NCBI RefSeq assembly: GCF_900112205.1
Contig: NZ_FOKW01000005.1
Coordinates: 62,001 to 126,000 of the forward strand
Length of the DNA stretch: 64,000 nt
Reading direction: 5' to 3'
Origin: Natronobacterium haloterrestre
Lineage (GTDB): Archaea; Halobacteriota; Halobacteria; Halobacteriales; Natrialbaceae
Made by a program: the position numbers and the translations under genes. Each line of letters opens with the position of its first letter. The stretch's first letter is position 1. The notes beneath the pieces are model-generated. The model was not told the origin of the DNA, searched no databases, and saw only the letters and a list, made by a program, of their open reading frames with translations. Of this stretch, positions 45,922 to 54,185 are shown one piece after another.

Positions 45922-46048
45922 ACTCGGCCGGTAGCGAGCACGCCCCTTAATTGCCGCCCATATGGATCAGCATCCCCCGGTCCAGCACCCAGTCTCTCGG
46001 AGCGGTCCCGGGCGACTCTCGAGGCCGATTCGACGAGAGAGCCGGCAA

Positions 46049-46408
46049 TCAGGGCTCGTCGGACTCCGCCTCGAGGCGCTGTCGCCGTTTCTCGTACTCC
46101 TCGTCGGTGAGGTCGCCGCGGGCGTACGCCCGGCGGAGTTCCTCGAGAGCGGCGTCGCCGTCGTCGCCGCCGTCGCCGCCGAGCAGCCGGATCGCCCCGT
46201 AGCCAAGCAGGAGGAGCAAGAGCAACGGGACCGCACTCATCCACAGCCAGCCGGTCGTTCCCATCCCGCCGGACCACATGCCGGTGCCGCTGCCGGCGTG
46301 CATCGCCCCGGCGAACGGCATCGCGACGAGCATCATCACGAGCGGGATCGCGAGGACCGCCAGGAGGACGACGACGATCGTTCGGAGCAGCGGATCCGAG
46401 TCGGTCAT
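46049..46408 (-). CDS. SHOCT-domain membrane protein
   Basis: A 119-residue protein with two membrane helices (about residues 9-33 and 53-75) and a C-terminal SHOCT helix pair ([26 protein letters not shown], quoted here only in its typical positions 88-113). SHOCT modules are oligomerisation tails. The glycine/methionine-rich loop between the helices ([15 protein letters not shown]) faces outward. The ATG at 46408 is chosen; the upstream frame is non-conserved. Function unknown. Confidence 0.85.
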   Translation of the reverse strand: MTDSDPLLRTIVVVLLAVLAIPLVMMLVAMPFAGAMHAGSGTGMWSGGMGTTGWLWMSAVPLLLLLLLGYGAIRLLGGDGGDDGDAALEELRRAYARGDLTDEEYEKRRQRLEAESDEP

Positions 46409-46579
46409 ACGACTAGCTACGCCGGACCGCTTTTCCCCTTTTGCGGCTGTGTATCGAAAGATATCGGGCGCACAGACTTTGGGATCGAAAGTGAAGTGGG
46501 CGCTCGGTGGCCCGCGAATCGACGGCGACGACCTGCCGGCGGCAAAAGACCTATCGCCCCGACGACCGACCGCTTCGGT

Positions 46580-46960
46580 ATGGACGACGGCATTGCGGTC
46601 GACTTCGGCGAGGACGGACTCGTCCCCGCCGTCGCACAGGACGCCGAGACGGGCGAGGTGCTCATGCTCGCCTACGTCTCCCCCGAGGCCCTCGAGCGAA
46701 CCCGCGAGACCGGCCGCGCTCACTACTACTCCCGGAGCCGGGACGAGCTGTGGGAGAAGGGCGCGACCAGCGGCCACGTCCAGGCGGTCGAAGAGATCCG
46801 CGTCGACTGCGACGCCGACACCCTCCTCTATCTCGTCGACCAGGAGGGCGGCGCGTGTCACACCGGCCACCGGTCGTGTTTCTACCGGACGATCGAGGGG
46901 GAAACCGTCGGCGAGCAGGTGTTCGATCCCGACGCGGTGTACGACGACGACAACGAATGA
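46580..46960 (+). CDS. hisI: Phosphoribosyl-AMP cyclohydrolase
   Basis: Third step of histidine synthesis; opens the adenine ring of phosphoribosyl-AMP. The 126-residue chain has the zinc/magnesium ligands: C at VDCDADT and the pair CHTGHRSC (C-x6-C) near the C-terminus, as in the family. It is the single-function enzyme without the HisE pyrophosphohydrolase half. The stop overlaps the next gene's ATG as ATGA (46957-46960), so the coiled-coil protein downstream is translationally coupled to it. Confidence 0.96.
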   Translation: MDDGIAVDFGEDGLVPAVAQDAETGEVLMLAYVSPEALERTRETGRAHYYSRSRDELWEKGATSGHVQAVEEIRVDCDADTLLYLVDQEGGACHTGHRSCFYRTIEGETVGEQVFDPDAVYDDDNE

Positions 46961-48129
46961 GCGAACGCGCCCGTAGCCGCGGCGGTTCGGGGTCCGGTTC
47001 TGCCGTCGACGGCACCACCCCGCTCGAGGCCCTCGAGGCCGCCCGCGACCGGTACGAGCGGATCCAGGGCCGGATCGACGACGAGAGCGAGGAAACCGTC
47101 GAGCAGGTCGCCGACGCCTACCGCTCGGCGACCGACCTCCTCGAGTCCTACGTCGACCGGGCGACGGGAACCGGGCGGGAGAACTTCAAGGCCTACGTCG
47201 AACTCGAGGGGCAGTTCGCGACGCTCGTCGAGAACCTGCCCGACGACCTCCGCGATCGGACCGCCTTCGAGGACGCCCTGGACGCCATCGACAAGCGCCG
47301 GCTCAGCGAGTCCGACTTCGAGAACGCCCACGCAGCCCTGGAGCCGGCGGCCCGGTACGACGAACTCCTGCGGGACCGGGAGGAGGCCCGCGAACGGATC
47401 GCCGACGCCCGCACGGCCGCAGCGCGTCGACGCCGGGAACTCGGCGACGAGATCGCCGACCGCGAGCGGCTGCTCGAACTCGCAGACGCGGACCTGGACG
47501 CGCCCGTCGAGCGGTTGCGGGAGCCGATCGAGGCGTACAACGAGGCGATCCGCGACCGGTTCGGGTCCTACCGCCTCGAGGCGTCGGCCCGCGAGGTCTT
47601 CGAACTCCTCGATCGCAGCCGGTGGTACCCCTTCGTCGGCTACGAACTGCCGCCCGCGGACCTCCGGGAGTACGTCGCGGACAGCCCCGACGGGAAGCAC
47701 ACGATCCCGGAACTGCTCGAGTACGCCGAGTACTCGCGGTCGAAACTGGACCACTACGTCGCGGACGCGGACGTACTCAAACGACGGGTCGCCACCCAGC
47801 GGACCTTCCTCGACGGGATCGACGCCGACCCACTGACGATCGAGTGGCCGCCCGGCCCCGCCGGCGAACTCCGGCGTCGGGCGCGTGAGTACCGGCCGTT
47901 CGTCGACCGCGTCGCCGACGAGGAGACCGTCGCCCGCCTGCGGGAAGTCCGTCGGCTGACGACGGACGAGGACTACGACCGGCTCCAGACCGCGGCCGAG
48001 GCGGTCGCTCAGCTCTCGCCCGGGGAACGCGAGCGGGTCGCCGACAGCCGCGTCGCGGACGAACTCGAGGCCCTGCGGGAGGAGCGCCGGCGGCTGGCGG
48101 CCGCTCTCGAGGTCGAGGACCCGATCTGA
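46957..48129 (+). CDS. DUF7118-like coiled-coil protein coupled to hisI
   Basis: A 390-residue, mostly helical acidic protein with coiled-coil stretches at about residues 135-185 and 355-385 ([36 protein letters not shown]). A central [18 protein letters not shown] segment near residue 225 is the most conserved-looking part. I recall this as the haloarchaeal DUF7118 family. Its ATG overlaps the hisI stop. There is no signal peptide or enzyme motif. The link to histidine synthesis is positional only. Confidence 0.75.
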   Translation: MSERARSRGGSGSGSAVDGTTPLEALEAARDRYERIQGRIDDESEETVEQVADAYRSATDLLESYVDRATGTGRENFKAYVELEGQFATLVENLPDDLRDRTAFEDALDAIDKRRLSESDFENAHAALEPAARYDELLRDREEARERIADARTAAARRRRELGDEIADRERLLELADADLDAPVERLREPIEAYNEAIRDRFGSYRLEASAREVFELLDRSRWYPFVGYELPPADLREYVADSPDGKHTIPELLEYAEYSRSKLDHYVADADVLKRRVATQRTFLDGIDADPLTIEWPPGPAGELRRRAREYRPFVDRVADEETVARLREVRRLTTDEDYDRLQTAAEAVAQLSPGERERVADSRVADELEALREERRRLAAALEVEDPI

Positions 48130-48163
48130 GTCGCGGTCCCGCCCGTCTCGAGTCCCCCGATCA

Positions 48164-48170
48164 TTTTTAT
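48164..48170 (+). promoter_or_regulatory. TATA-like box for UspA copy 2
   Basis: TTTTTAT lies 22-28 bases upstream of the ATG at 48192, consistent with a leaderless transcript. Confidence 0.5.
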
Positions 48171-48191
48171 TCGGCCCGCGAACGACCCGCC

Positions 48192-48608
48192 ATGTCCAGA
48201 CACCTGCTCGTCCCGATGGACGACTCTGAGACCGCCCGGCGCGCCCTCGAGCACGCGCTCGAGGTCTTTCCCGACGCCGAGATCACGGTCGTCCACGCGG
48301 TCGACGACCTCGAGGCGGCCTACGGCGGCGGGCCGGCGATCCCCGACGCGGGCGGCCGCGAGGACGAACCCGACTTCTTCGCCGACGTCCGCGACCTCGC
48401 CGCCGCTCGCGGCCACGGCGGGGACGTGGAGACGGCGGTCGTCGAGGGAACCCCAGCCGACGCCGTCCTCGAGCACGCCCGGGAGGGAGACGCCGACGCG
48501 ATCGTCATGGGCAGCGAGGGTCGGTCGGGCGTCTCGCGCGTGTTGCTCGGCAGCGTCGCGGAGGCGGTGACCCGCCGGGCGTCGATTCCCGTGACGATCG
48601 TTCCGTGA
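48192..48608 (+). CDS. Universal stress protein, UspA family, copy 2
   Basis: A 138-residue UspA domain with start MSRHLLVPMDDSETARRAL and intact ATP-binding motif G-2x-G-9x-G-S (GSEGRSGVSRVLLGS). It is likely to bind ATP and act in stress response. It lies downstream of the coiled-coil gene but has its own TATA-like box. The paralogue at 39819 has lost the second motif glycine. Confidence 0.93.
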   Translation: MSRHLLVPMDDSETARRALEHALEVFPDAEITVVHAVDDLEAAYGGGPAIPDAGGREDEPDFFADVRDLAAARGHGGDVETAVVEGTPADAVLEHAREGDADAIVMGSEGRSGVSRVLLGSVAEAVTRRASIPVTIVP

Positions 48609-48690
48609 TGCTCGTCGCCTCGAGTGAAGTTCCGGCGCCACAGGAGGACGAAGCGCCGGGGTTTTGGGCTCGAGCGGGCAACGGACGGGC

Positions 48691-49200
48691 ATGGACGACC
48701 GGACGGGGACGACGCTACACACCGGCCTCCTGCTCTCGACGACGGCCGTCGTGGCGTGGCTGTCGGGGCTCCCGACGCTCTTCCCCAGCCTCGGCCCGTC
48801 CGCGTTCGTACTCGCCATGTTCCAGGACAGCGACGCGACCTCGCCCCGGCGGGTGCTCGGCGGCCACGCGATCGGCGTCGTCGCCGGACTCGCCGCCTAC
48901 CACCTGCTCGCACCGGGACTCGCGATGACGGCGACGACCGCTCCCGGCTCGCTCGCGGGGCTCCGACTCGCGGCCAGCGGCGTGGTGGCGACGACGCTGA
49001 CCGCCGGCGGGATGCTCGCGACCGACACCCGCCACCCGCCGGCCTGCGCGACGACGCTGATCGTCTCGCTGGGACTGCTCTCGACGGTCCTCGAGGGTGC
49101 GTTGATCGTCCTCGCCGTGGCGGTGCTGCTCGCTGCACACCGGCTGTTGCTGGCGACCGAGCGGTTGGGGGCACGGTACGGCGAGCGGCTCCGGTCCTGA
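48691..49200 (+). CDS. HPP-family membrane protein
   Basis: A 169-residue protein with four membrane helices. The LPTLFPSLGPSAFVL opening and the DTRHPPACATTLIV motif (the HPP signature) identify the family. HPP proteins have been linked to nitrite transport in plants and cyanobacteria, but archaeal members are uncharacterised. The ATG at 48691 is chosen at the start of the conserved domain. It follows UspA copy 2 by 82 bases. Confidence 0.9.
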   Translation: MDDRTGTTLHTGLLLSTTAVVAWLSGLPTLFPSLGPSAFVLAMFQDSDATSPRRVLGGHAIGVVAGLAAYHLLAPGLAMTATTAPGSLAGLRLAASGVVATTLTAGGMLATDTRHPPACATTLIVSLGLLSTVLEGALIVLAVAVLLAAHRLLLATERLGARYGERLRS

Positions 49201-49241
49201 ACCGATGCCGCTCGCCGTCGGAAAAAGAACGGAGTCGAAAC

Positions 49242-50606
49242 TCAGGCCTCGTCTCTCGCGTCGAGCAGCGTCTCGTACATCTCCTCGGCCAGCCCGTTCG
49301 CGCGGTCGACGTCGCGAGCCTCGGCGTAGATCCGGACGAGCGGTTCGGTACCGGAGGGACGGGCAAGCACCCACGCGTCGCCGTAGTCCAGGCGGTAGCC
49401 GTCGCGCGTGTTGAGGTCGGCGTCGGCCGAATGGGCGTGGTTGGCCGCGGCGTCGAGCATCGCGTCGCGTTCGGCCGTCGACTCGTACTCGATGTTGCGC
49501 CGGACGTTGGCGTAGTCGTCGTACGGCGCGGCGATCTCGCTGACCGGGCGTTCCGCGACGAGTTCGAGGAACCGGGCGGCGGTGAACGCCCCGTCCCGCG
49601 AGAGCCGGTACCCGGGGAAGAAGATCCCGCCGTTGCCCTCGCCCGCGATCGGGACCCGCCGGCCGTTGGCCTCGAGTTCCTCGATCCGCGTGATGATGTT
49701 CGTCGAGCCGATCGGCGTCAACTCGAGGTCGGCACCGACGTCGTCGACGACGTCGACGAGCCGTTGGGAGACGTTGACCGCCGAGACGGTCGTGTCTCCT
49801 TCCTCGAGTTCCGCGGCCGCGAGGGCGGCGAGGGTGGCGTCGCCCTCGACGTACTCGCCGTTCTCGTCGAAGAAGATCGCGCGGTCGGCGTCGCCGTCGT
49901 GAGCGATGCCGACGTCCGCGTCGGTCGCCCGGACCAGCCGTCCCAGGTCCTCGAGGTTCTCGGGGACGGGTTCGGGGTCGCGTCCGGGGAAGTGGCCGTC
50001 GGGCTGGCCGTTGACCGTGACGACGCGACAGCCGAGTTCGCGGAAGAACTCCGGACTCGTGAGCGAGCCGGCGCCGTGGCCGGGGTCGAGCGCGACCGTC
50101 AGGTCGGCGTCGGCGATCGCCTCCCGGTCGACGGCCGCGAGCAGGGCGTCGACGTAGTCGGTGGTGACGCCCTCGACCTCGCGGACGCGGCCGGTCTCGT
50201 CCCACGGCGCGTCGGTGTAGCTTTCCGCGAGCAGCGCCTCCTCGATGCGCTCGAGGTCGGAGACGGCGAGTTCGACGCCGTCGCTGCCGACGAGTTTGAT
50301 GCCGTTGTACTGTGGCGGGTTGTGCGAGGCCGTGACGACGATGACCGGCACGCCCTCGCGTTCCGCGTAGAACTGTGCCCCCGGCGTGGGGACGACCCCG
50401 AGGCGATCGACGTCGGTACCCGTACTGGCCAGGCCGCTCGCGGCCGCGTCGGCGAGCATGCGCCCGGTGTAGCGCGTGTCTCGCGCGATGGCAACCCGGT
50501 CGACCCCCCAGGCCGTCCCCGCCGCTTTCGCGACGCGCAGGACGAACGCGGGCGTCAGCTCGTCGTTGGCGACGCCCCGCGTCCCGCTGGATCCGAACAC
50601 TTCCAT
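49242..50606 (-). CDS. Phosphohexomutase (phosphoglucosamine/phosphomannomutase family)
   Basis: A 454-residue alpha-D-phosphohexomutase. The phosphoserine is S94 in TASHNPPQYNG, the Mg loop is DGDAD at 237-241, the sugar-binding loop is GEGNGG at 322-327 and the phosphate-binding motif is RPSGTEP near 424. Haloarchaea carry several such enzymes; the sugar (glucosamine, mannose or glucose phosphate) cannot be decided from sequence. It would feed nucleotide sugars to glycosyltransferases such as those at 28095 and 32300. The ATG at 50606 begins the family domain. Confidence 0.93.
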   Translation of the reverse strand: MEVFGSSGTRGVANDELTPAFVLRVAKAAGTAWGVDRVAIARDTRYTGRMLADAAASGLASTGTDVDRLGVVPTPGAQFYAEREGVPVIVVTASHNPPQYNGIKLVGSDGVELAVSDLERIEEALLAESYTDAPWDETGRVREVEGVTTDYVDALLAAVDREAIADADLTVALDPGHGAGSLTSPEFFRELGCRVVTVNGQPDGHFPGRDPEPVPENLEDLGRLVRATDADVGIAHDGDADRAIFFDENGEYVEGDATLAALAAAELEEGDTTVSAVNVSQRLVDVVDDVGADLELTPIGSTNIITRIEELEANGRRVPIAGEGNGGIFFPGYRLSRDGAFTAARFLELVAERPVSEIAAPYDDYANVRRNIEYESTAERDAMLDAAANHAHSADADLNTRDGYRLDYGDAWVLARPSGTEPLVRIYAEARDVDRANGLAEEMYETLLDARDEA

Positions 50607-50736
50607 CGGGCGTTACTCCGGTCGGACTCCCCATAGGGATTCCGAAGGCGAGCGGGAGTCGCCGCCGGCCGAACTCCCGCGGGCTCGGAGCGAGGGGAAC
50701 GCTTTCGGCGGACCACACCGACGGTGTACGCGAAGA

Positions 50737-51639
50737 ATGCTCTCTATCGAGGAAAAACGCGTCTACGACGAGCGCAGGACGGTGACGGAGGCGTACGTCT
50801 CGAGCGCGATGGGGGTCGTCCAGGTCCGGATCGCGGGCGACACCGTCGGCGAGTTCGCGCTGTGTGAACGCTGCGACGCCCGGGACGTCGCCGCGGCCGG
50901 GGGCCAGGTGGCGATCGCCACGGGGGAAGACGTGCTCGTGCTCGAGGACGAGGACGATGAGAGAGAGGAGGGAGCCGACCCGGATCCCGACCCCGACTTC
51001 GCAGAAACCGGCTTCGGCCCCGCCGTCGCCGTCGGCTACGACGGCACGGCGCTGCTCGCGGCGAGCCCCGACGGCCGCGTCGCACGGCGGCCGCCGGGGG
51101 AGGACTGGGTCACCGTCGAGAACGCCGCCGAGGACGGACCGGTCGAGGACGTCCGTGCCATCGACGGCGACCTCGTCGGGACCGACGCCGGCGTCTACCG
51201 CGTCCACGACGGCGCGCTCGACCACGCCGGCCTCACGGAGGTCCGCGACGTCGCCGCGGCCGGCGAGGGCGCGCCGCTGGCCGCGACCGACGAGGGGCTG
51301 TACAAGCTCGGCAACGGCTGGATGGAGATCTTCGAGGGGCCGTTCGACGCCGTCGCCGTCGATCCGCGCTCGAGTCCGAGGTCGATCGAACGCGCCCACG
51401 CGGTCGCCGGCGACCGACTCTACGCGTTCGAGGACGGCGAGTGGGCGGAAGCCGACGCGGGAGCGGAACGGATCGTCGGCGTCGCCTACGGGGATCGGGT
51501 CTACGCCGTCACCGAGGCGGGGACGGTCCGGGTCGCGGGGCCCGAGTCGGAAGCGCCGAATCACGAGGAAGGCGACACCGATAGCTGGCGCGACCGCTCG
51601 ATCGGCGTCCGCGACGTGACCGGACTGGCAGTTCGCTGA
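50737..51639 (+). CDS. HVO_0234-like beta-propeller protein
   Basis: A 300-residue protein with six or so short repeats of the form (hydrophobic)-DGTALLAASPDGRV, VRAIDGDLVGTDAGVYRV, VAAAGEGAPLAATDEGLYKL. This repeat pattern indicates a beta-propeller. The opening LSIEEKRVYDERRTVTEAYV resembles the family called HVO_0234-type in haloarchaea, which I name from memory. An acidic loop (EDEDDEREEGADPDPDP) sits in the second blade. There is no signal peptide, so it is cytoplasmic. Function unknown. Confidence 0.78.
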   Translation: MLSIEEKRVYDERRTVTEAYVSSAMGVVQVRIAGDTVGEFALCERCDARDVAAAGGQVAIATGEDVLVLEDEDDEREEGADPDPDPDFAETGFGPAVAVGYDGTALLAASPDGRVARRPPGEDWVTVENAAEDGPVEDVRAIDGDLVGTDAGVYRVHDGALDHAGLTEVRDVAAAGEGAPLAATDEGLYKLGNGWMEIFEGPFDAVAVDPRSSPRSIERAHAVAGDRLYAFEDGEWAEADAGAERIVGVAYGDRVYAVTEAGTVRVAGPESEAPNHEEGDTDSWRDRSIGVRDVTGLAVR

Positions 51640-51730
51640 CGTCTCTCGACCGTCTCGGCCGCGCTCGCCGATTGGTCCGATCGGCGTCTGACGTAGAATT
51701 AATGGCCCGGGGCTCTCGAGGAAGGGACGT

Positions 51731-52315
51731 ATGGCGGAACTATCACGTCGACGCCTGCTCGCCGGTACCGGGACCGTACTCGCCGGCGGACTCGCGGGCT
51801 GTTCGACAGAGGAGGGAGAGACCGAGGGTACGACCGACGGGGACGAGGACGGGAACGGAGACGACCCCGGAGAAGAACCCGGGGCGGAAACCGAAACCGG
51901 GACCGAAACCGAGACCGAGAACGGGAACGACGACTCGTCCGCCTCCGACGGAACGATCCTCGGCGACATCCGTATCGAAAACGTCGACGACGGGAGCCAC
52001 ACCGTCGACGTAGTCGTCGAGTTCGGCGACGAGATCGAACACTGGAGCACCCACGAACTCGAGTCGGCCGACGGCACCGAACTCGAGCGCGACTGGACGA
52101 CGGAACCGGGCTCGTTCCGGGTGACGGCCCGCCTCGACGGCGACGACCCGGTCCAGGTCGATCCCGAGACGTGGAACCGGTCGCCCTGTCTCGGACTCGT
52201 CGTGCTGGTCGACCGCGACGGCGAGTTGACGGTACTCGCGGACGCGGACGGCGAGCACTGCGGCGACGACGGCGGCGATGGGGACGGGAGCCAGCCGTTC
52301 GACGGCGACGACTGA
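51731..52315 (+). CDS. Tat lipoprotein with acidic repeat linker
   Basis: A 194-residue lipoprotein. The Tat signal SRRRLLAGTGTV ends with lipobox C24 (GLAGC). An acidic linker (about residues 25-75) contains ETETGTETETEN, from hexamer repeats at 51889-51926. The mature domain (about 76-175) shows GDIRIENVDDGSHTVDVVVE, a beta-sandwich-like strand pattern, and two cysteines (PCLG and EHCGDD) that could form a disulfide. The ligand or function is unknown. Confidence 0.83.
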   Translation: MAELSRRRLLAGTGTVLAGGLAGCSTEEGETEGTTDGDEDGNGDDPGEEPGAETETGTETETENGNDDSSASDGTILGDIRIENVDDGSHTVDVVVEFGDEIEHWSTHELESADGTELERDWTTEPGSFRVTARLDGDDPVQVDPETWNRSPCLGLVVLVDRDGELTVLADADGEHCGDDGGDGDGSQPFDGDD

Positions 52316-52352
52316 CCTGCCGCCGGCTGTCACGCGTCTCGAGACCGACACG

Positions 52353-52394
52353 GCACGGGCCGGGGAACCGCACCCGCACGGGCCGGGGAACCGC
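52353..52394. repeat. 19-base direct repeat upstream of prs
   Basis: GCACGGGCCGGGGAACCGC occurs at 52353-52371 and again at 52376-52394, a 23-base period. It lies 70-110 bases before the prs start, outside any gene, and could be a pair of operator sites or a duplication. Confidence 0.85.
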
Positions 52395-52440
52395 GACGGA
52401 AGCCCCGTCGAACCGCCGTGGAAGAACGAAAACGGGTTTA

Positions 52441-52459
52441 GGTCCCGCGCTGTGGGACC
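52441..52459. promoter_or_regulatory. Inverted repeat between TATA box and start of prs
   Basis: GGTCCC and GGGACC are separated by 7 bases and lie between the GTTTAGGT TATA-like box (52436-52443) and the ATG at 52464. On RNA this would be a short hairpin at the very 5' end; on DNA it could be a repressor site. It is not proof of either. Confidence 0.45.
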
Positions 52460-52463
52460 GAGT

Positions 52464-53327
52464 ATGATCGTCAGCGGATCCGCGTCGCAGGCGCTGGCCG
52501 CCGCGCTCGCGGACGAACTCGAGGTACCGCTCGCCGAAGTCGCGTACGACCGGTTTCCCGACGGCGAACTGCTCGCGGCCGCGCCCGGCGTCGCCGAGGC
52601 GGATCCGGACCGGGCGGTCGTCGTCGGCTCCACCGTCTCGAGCGACGCCCACCTCGAACTCCTCCAGTTGCAGGACGCCGTTCGCGAGGCCGGGGCCGAC
52701 GAGGTCGTTACGGTCCTCCCGTACATGGGCTACGCGCGCCAGGACGAGGCCTTCGAGCCCGGTCACCCCGTCTCCGCGCGGGCGGTCGCCCGCGCCGTCT
52801 CGAGCGGGACCGATCGCGTGCTGACGGTCAACCCCCACGAAGAGGCCGTCTGCGAGTTCTTCGAACCGACGGCGACCGCCGTCGACGCCGCGGGTCGCCT
52901 CGCGGAGCCGCTGCCCGCGGATCTCACGGATCCCGTCTTTCTCTCTCCCGACGCGGGCGCGATCGGCCTCGCGGAGACGGTCCGCGACGCCTACGGCGAG
53001 GGCGAAGGCGAGGTCGACTACTTCGAGAAGACCCGCCACTCGGGCACCGAAGTCGAGATCACGCCCAGCGACGTCGACGTGGCCGGACGCGACGTCGTCG
53101 TCACCGACGACATCATCGCCACGGGATCGACGATGAGCGAGGCCGTCGGCGTCCTCGGCGAGCGCGACGTCGGCCGCGTGTTCGTCACCTGCGTCCACCC
53201 GCTGCTCGCCCGCGACGCGTACGCGAAGCTCTCGCGGGCCGGCGTCGAGGCGATCTACGGCACCGATACGATCGAACGCGGCTCGAGCGCCGTCTCGGTC
53301 GCGCCCGTCCTCGCGGACCGGCTGTGA
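52464..53327 (+). CDS. prs: Ribose-phosphate pyrophosphokinase
   Basis: Makes PRPP from ribose 5-phosphate and ATP, feeding upp, hisG and nucleotide synthesis. The 287-residue chain is of the short archaeal type. Motifs include PYMGYARQDEAFEPGHPVSA and the PRPP-binding loop DDIIATGST. The ATG at 52464 is supported by the TATA-like GTTTAGGT just upstream. It lies after the lipoprotein gene on the same strand but with its own promoter. Confidence 0.94.
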   Translation: MIVSGSASQALAAALADELEVPLAEVAYDRFPDGELLAAAPGVAEADPDRAVVVGSTVSSDAHLELLQLQDAVREAGADEVVTVLPYMGYARQDEAFEPGHPVSARAVARAVSSGTDRVLTVNPHEEAVCEFFEPTATAVDAAGRLAEPLPADLTDPVFLSPDAGAIGLAETVRDAYGEGEGEVDYFEKTRHSGTEVEITPSDVDVAGRDVVVTDDIIATGSTMSEAVGVLGERDVGRVFVTCVHPLLARDAYAKLSRAGVEAIYGTDTIERGSSAVSVAPVLADRL

Positions 53328-53369
53328 GTCGCTCGAGCGGCCCGGACGGAGTCGGTAGTTGGGAACGGC

Positions 53370-53393
53370 CACGGGCACGGGCACGGGCACGGG
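53370..53393. repeat. CACGGG hexamer repeat downstream of prs
   Basis: Four tandem CACGGG units in the spacer after prs, outside any gene. Confidence 0.9.
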
Positions 53394-53546
53394 CCTAAAC
53401 CGTTAAGTGGTCACCGAACCCTGGCTCAAATACTGGCAGACACCGCCGTCTTCCCCCGAAAACAGTACCCCTCCCGCGACCGGCGGGCGATCGACGACCG
53501 AGCCGAACAGTCGGTCGGATCGGGACGGACAAAAGCGAGGGATCGA

Positions 53547-54161
53547 ATGCACGGGATCGTCCACAAGACCCTGAAGGAGTACGTCGTCGACCGGGCCGGT
53601 GAGGACGCCTGGGACGCCGTCGCCGAGCGGGCCGGCCTCGAGTCGACTCTCTACCTCCCGGTCTCGCGTTACGACGACGCCGACGTCGACGACGCCCTCG
53701 ACGCCCTCTCGACGCTCGCCGACGAAGACAGGCGCCGGGTCGAACGCGACTTCGGTCGGACGCTCGCCCCGGAACTGCTCTCGACGTTCGACGCGCACGT
53801 CCCGACCGACGGCGACCTCGTCACGCTGCTGACGACGCTGGAGACGGCCTACGAGGAACTCGAGGCCGGGGTCGACGACGTCACGCTCCCCGACGTCGCC
53901 AGTCGCCGGACGGACGGAGGACCGGTGATCGTCACCTACCGATCGCCACGAGAGCGGGGGTACTGCTGGCTGGCCTACGGGATCCTCGAGGGGCTGGCCG
54001 CGACCCTCGACGCGGACGCGACCGTGACGAAGACCGACTGTGCCGACGGCCGCAGTGACGGTGACGGTGACGGTGGCGGTGGCGATGACGATGACAATGA
54101 CGGCGACGGCAAGGACGAAACCGGAAGCGACGCCTGCCGGTTCCGGGTTTCAGTCGCGTAA
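53547..54161 (+). CDS. Haem-NO-binding (H-NOX) domain-like protein
   Basis: A 204-residue cytosolic protein. It opens with the H-NOX pattern MHGIVHKTLKEYVV and retains the propionate-binding YxSxR motif (Y131, S133, R135 in VTYRSPRERG). The proximal haem histidine expected near residue 102 in the helix after LLTTLETAYEEL is not evident: Thr and Glu occupy that stretch, while H84 is the nearest histidine. An acidic Gly-Asp insertion (residues about 169-195), from hexamer repeats at 54055-54113, precedes the last strand. It may bind haem through another residue or not at all. No kinase or cyclase adjoins it. Confidence 0.78.
   Translation: MHGIVHKTLKEYVVDRAGEDAWDAVAERAGLESTLYLPVSRYDDADVDDALDALSTLADEDRRRVERDFGRTLAPELLSTFDAHVPTDGDLVTLLTTLETAYEELEAGVDDVTLPDVASRRTDGGPVIVTYRSPRERGYCWLAYGILEGLAATLDADATVTKTDCADGRSDGDGDGGGGDDDDNDGDGKDETGSDACRFRVSVA
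54055..54113. repeat. In-frame GACGGT/GATGAC hexamer repeats in the H-NOX-like gene
   Basis: Repeats of GACGGT, GGCGGT and GATGAC encode the GDGDGGGGDDDDND loop near the C-terminus and keep the frame. Confidence 0.85.
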
Positions 54162-54185
54162 CGAGCGACGCCCCAGTACTGCCTG

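Noticed and set aside
48715-52077. 1120-residue open frame on the minus strand
   Set aside because: It crosses the HPP, phosphohexomutase, propeller and lipoprotein genes in a wrong frame. No family motif is seen.
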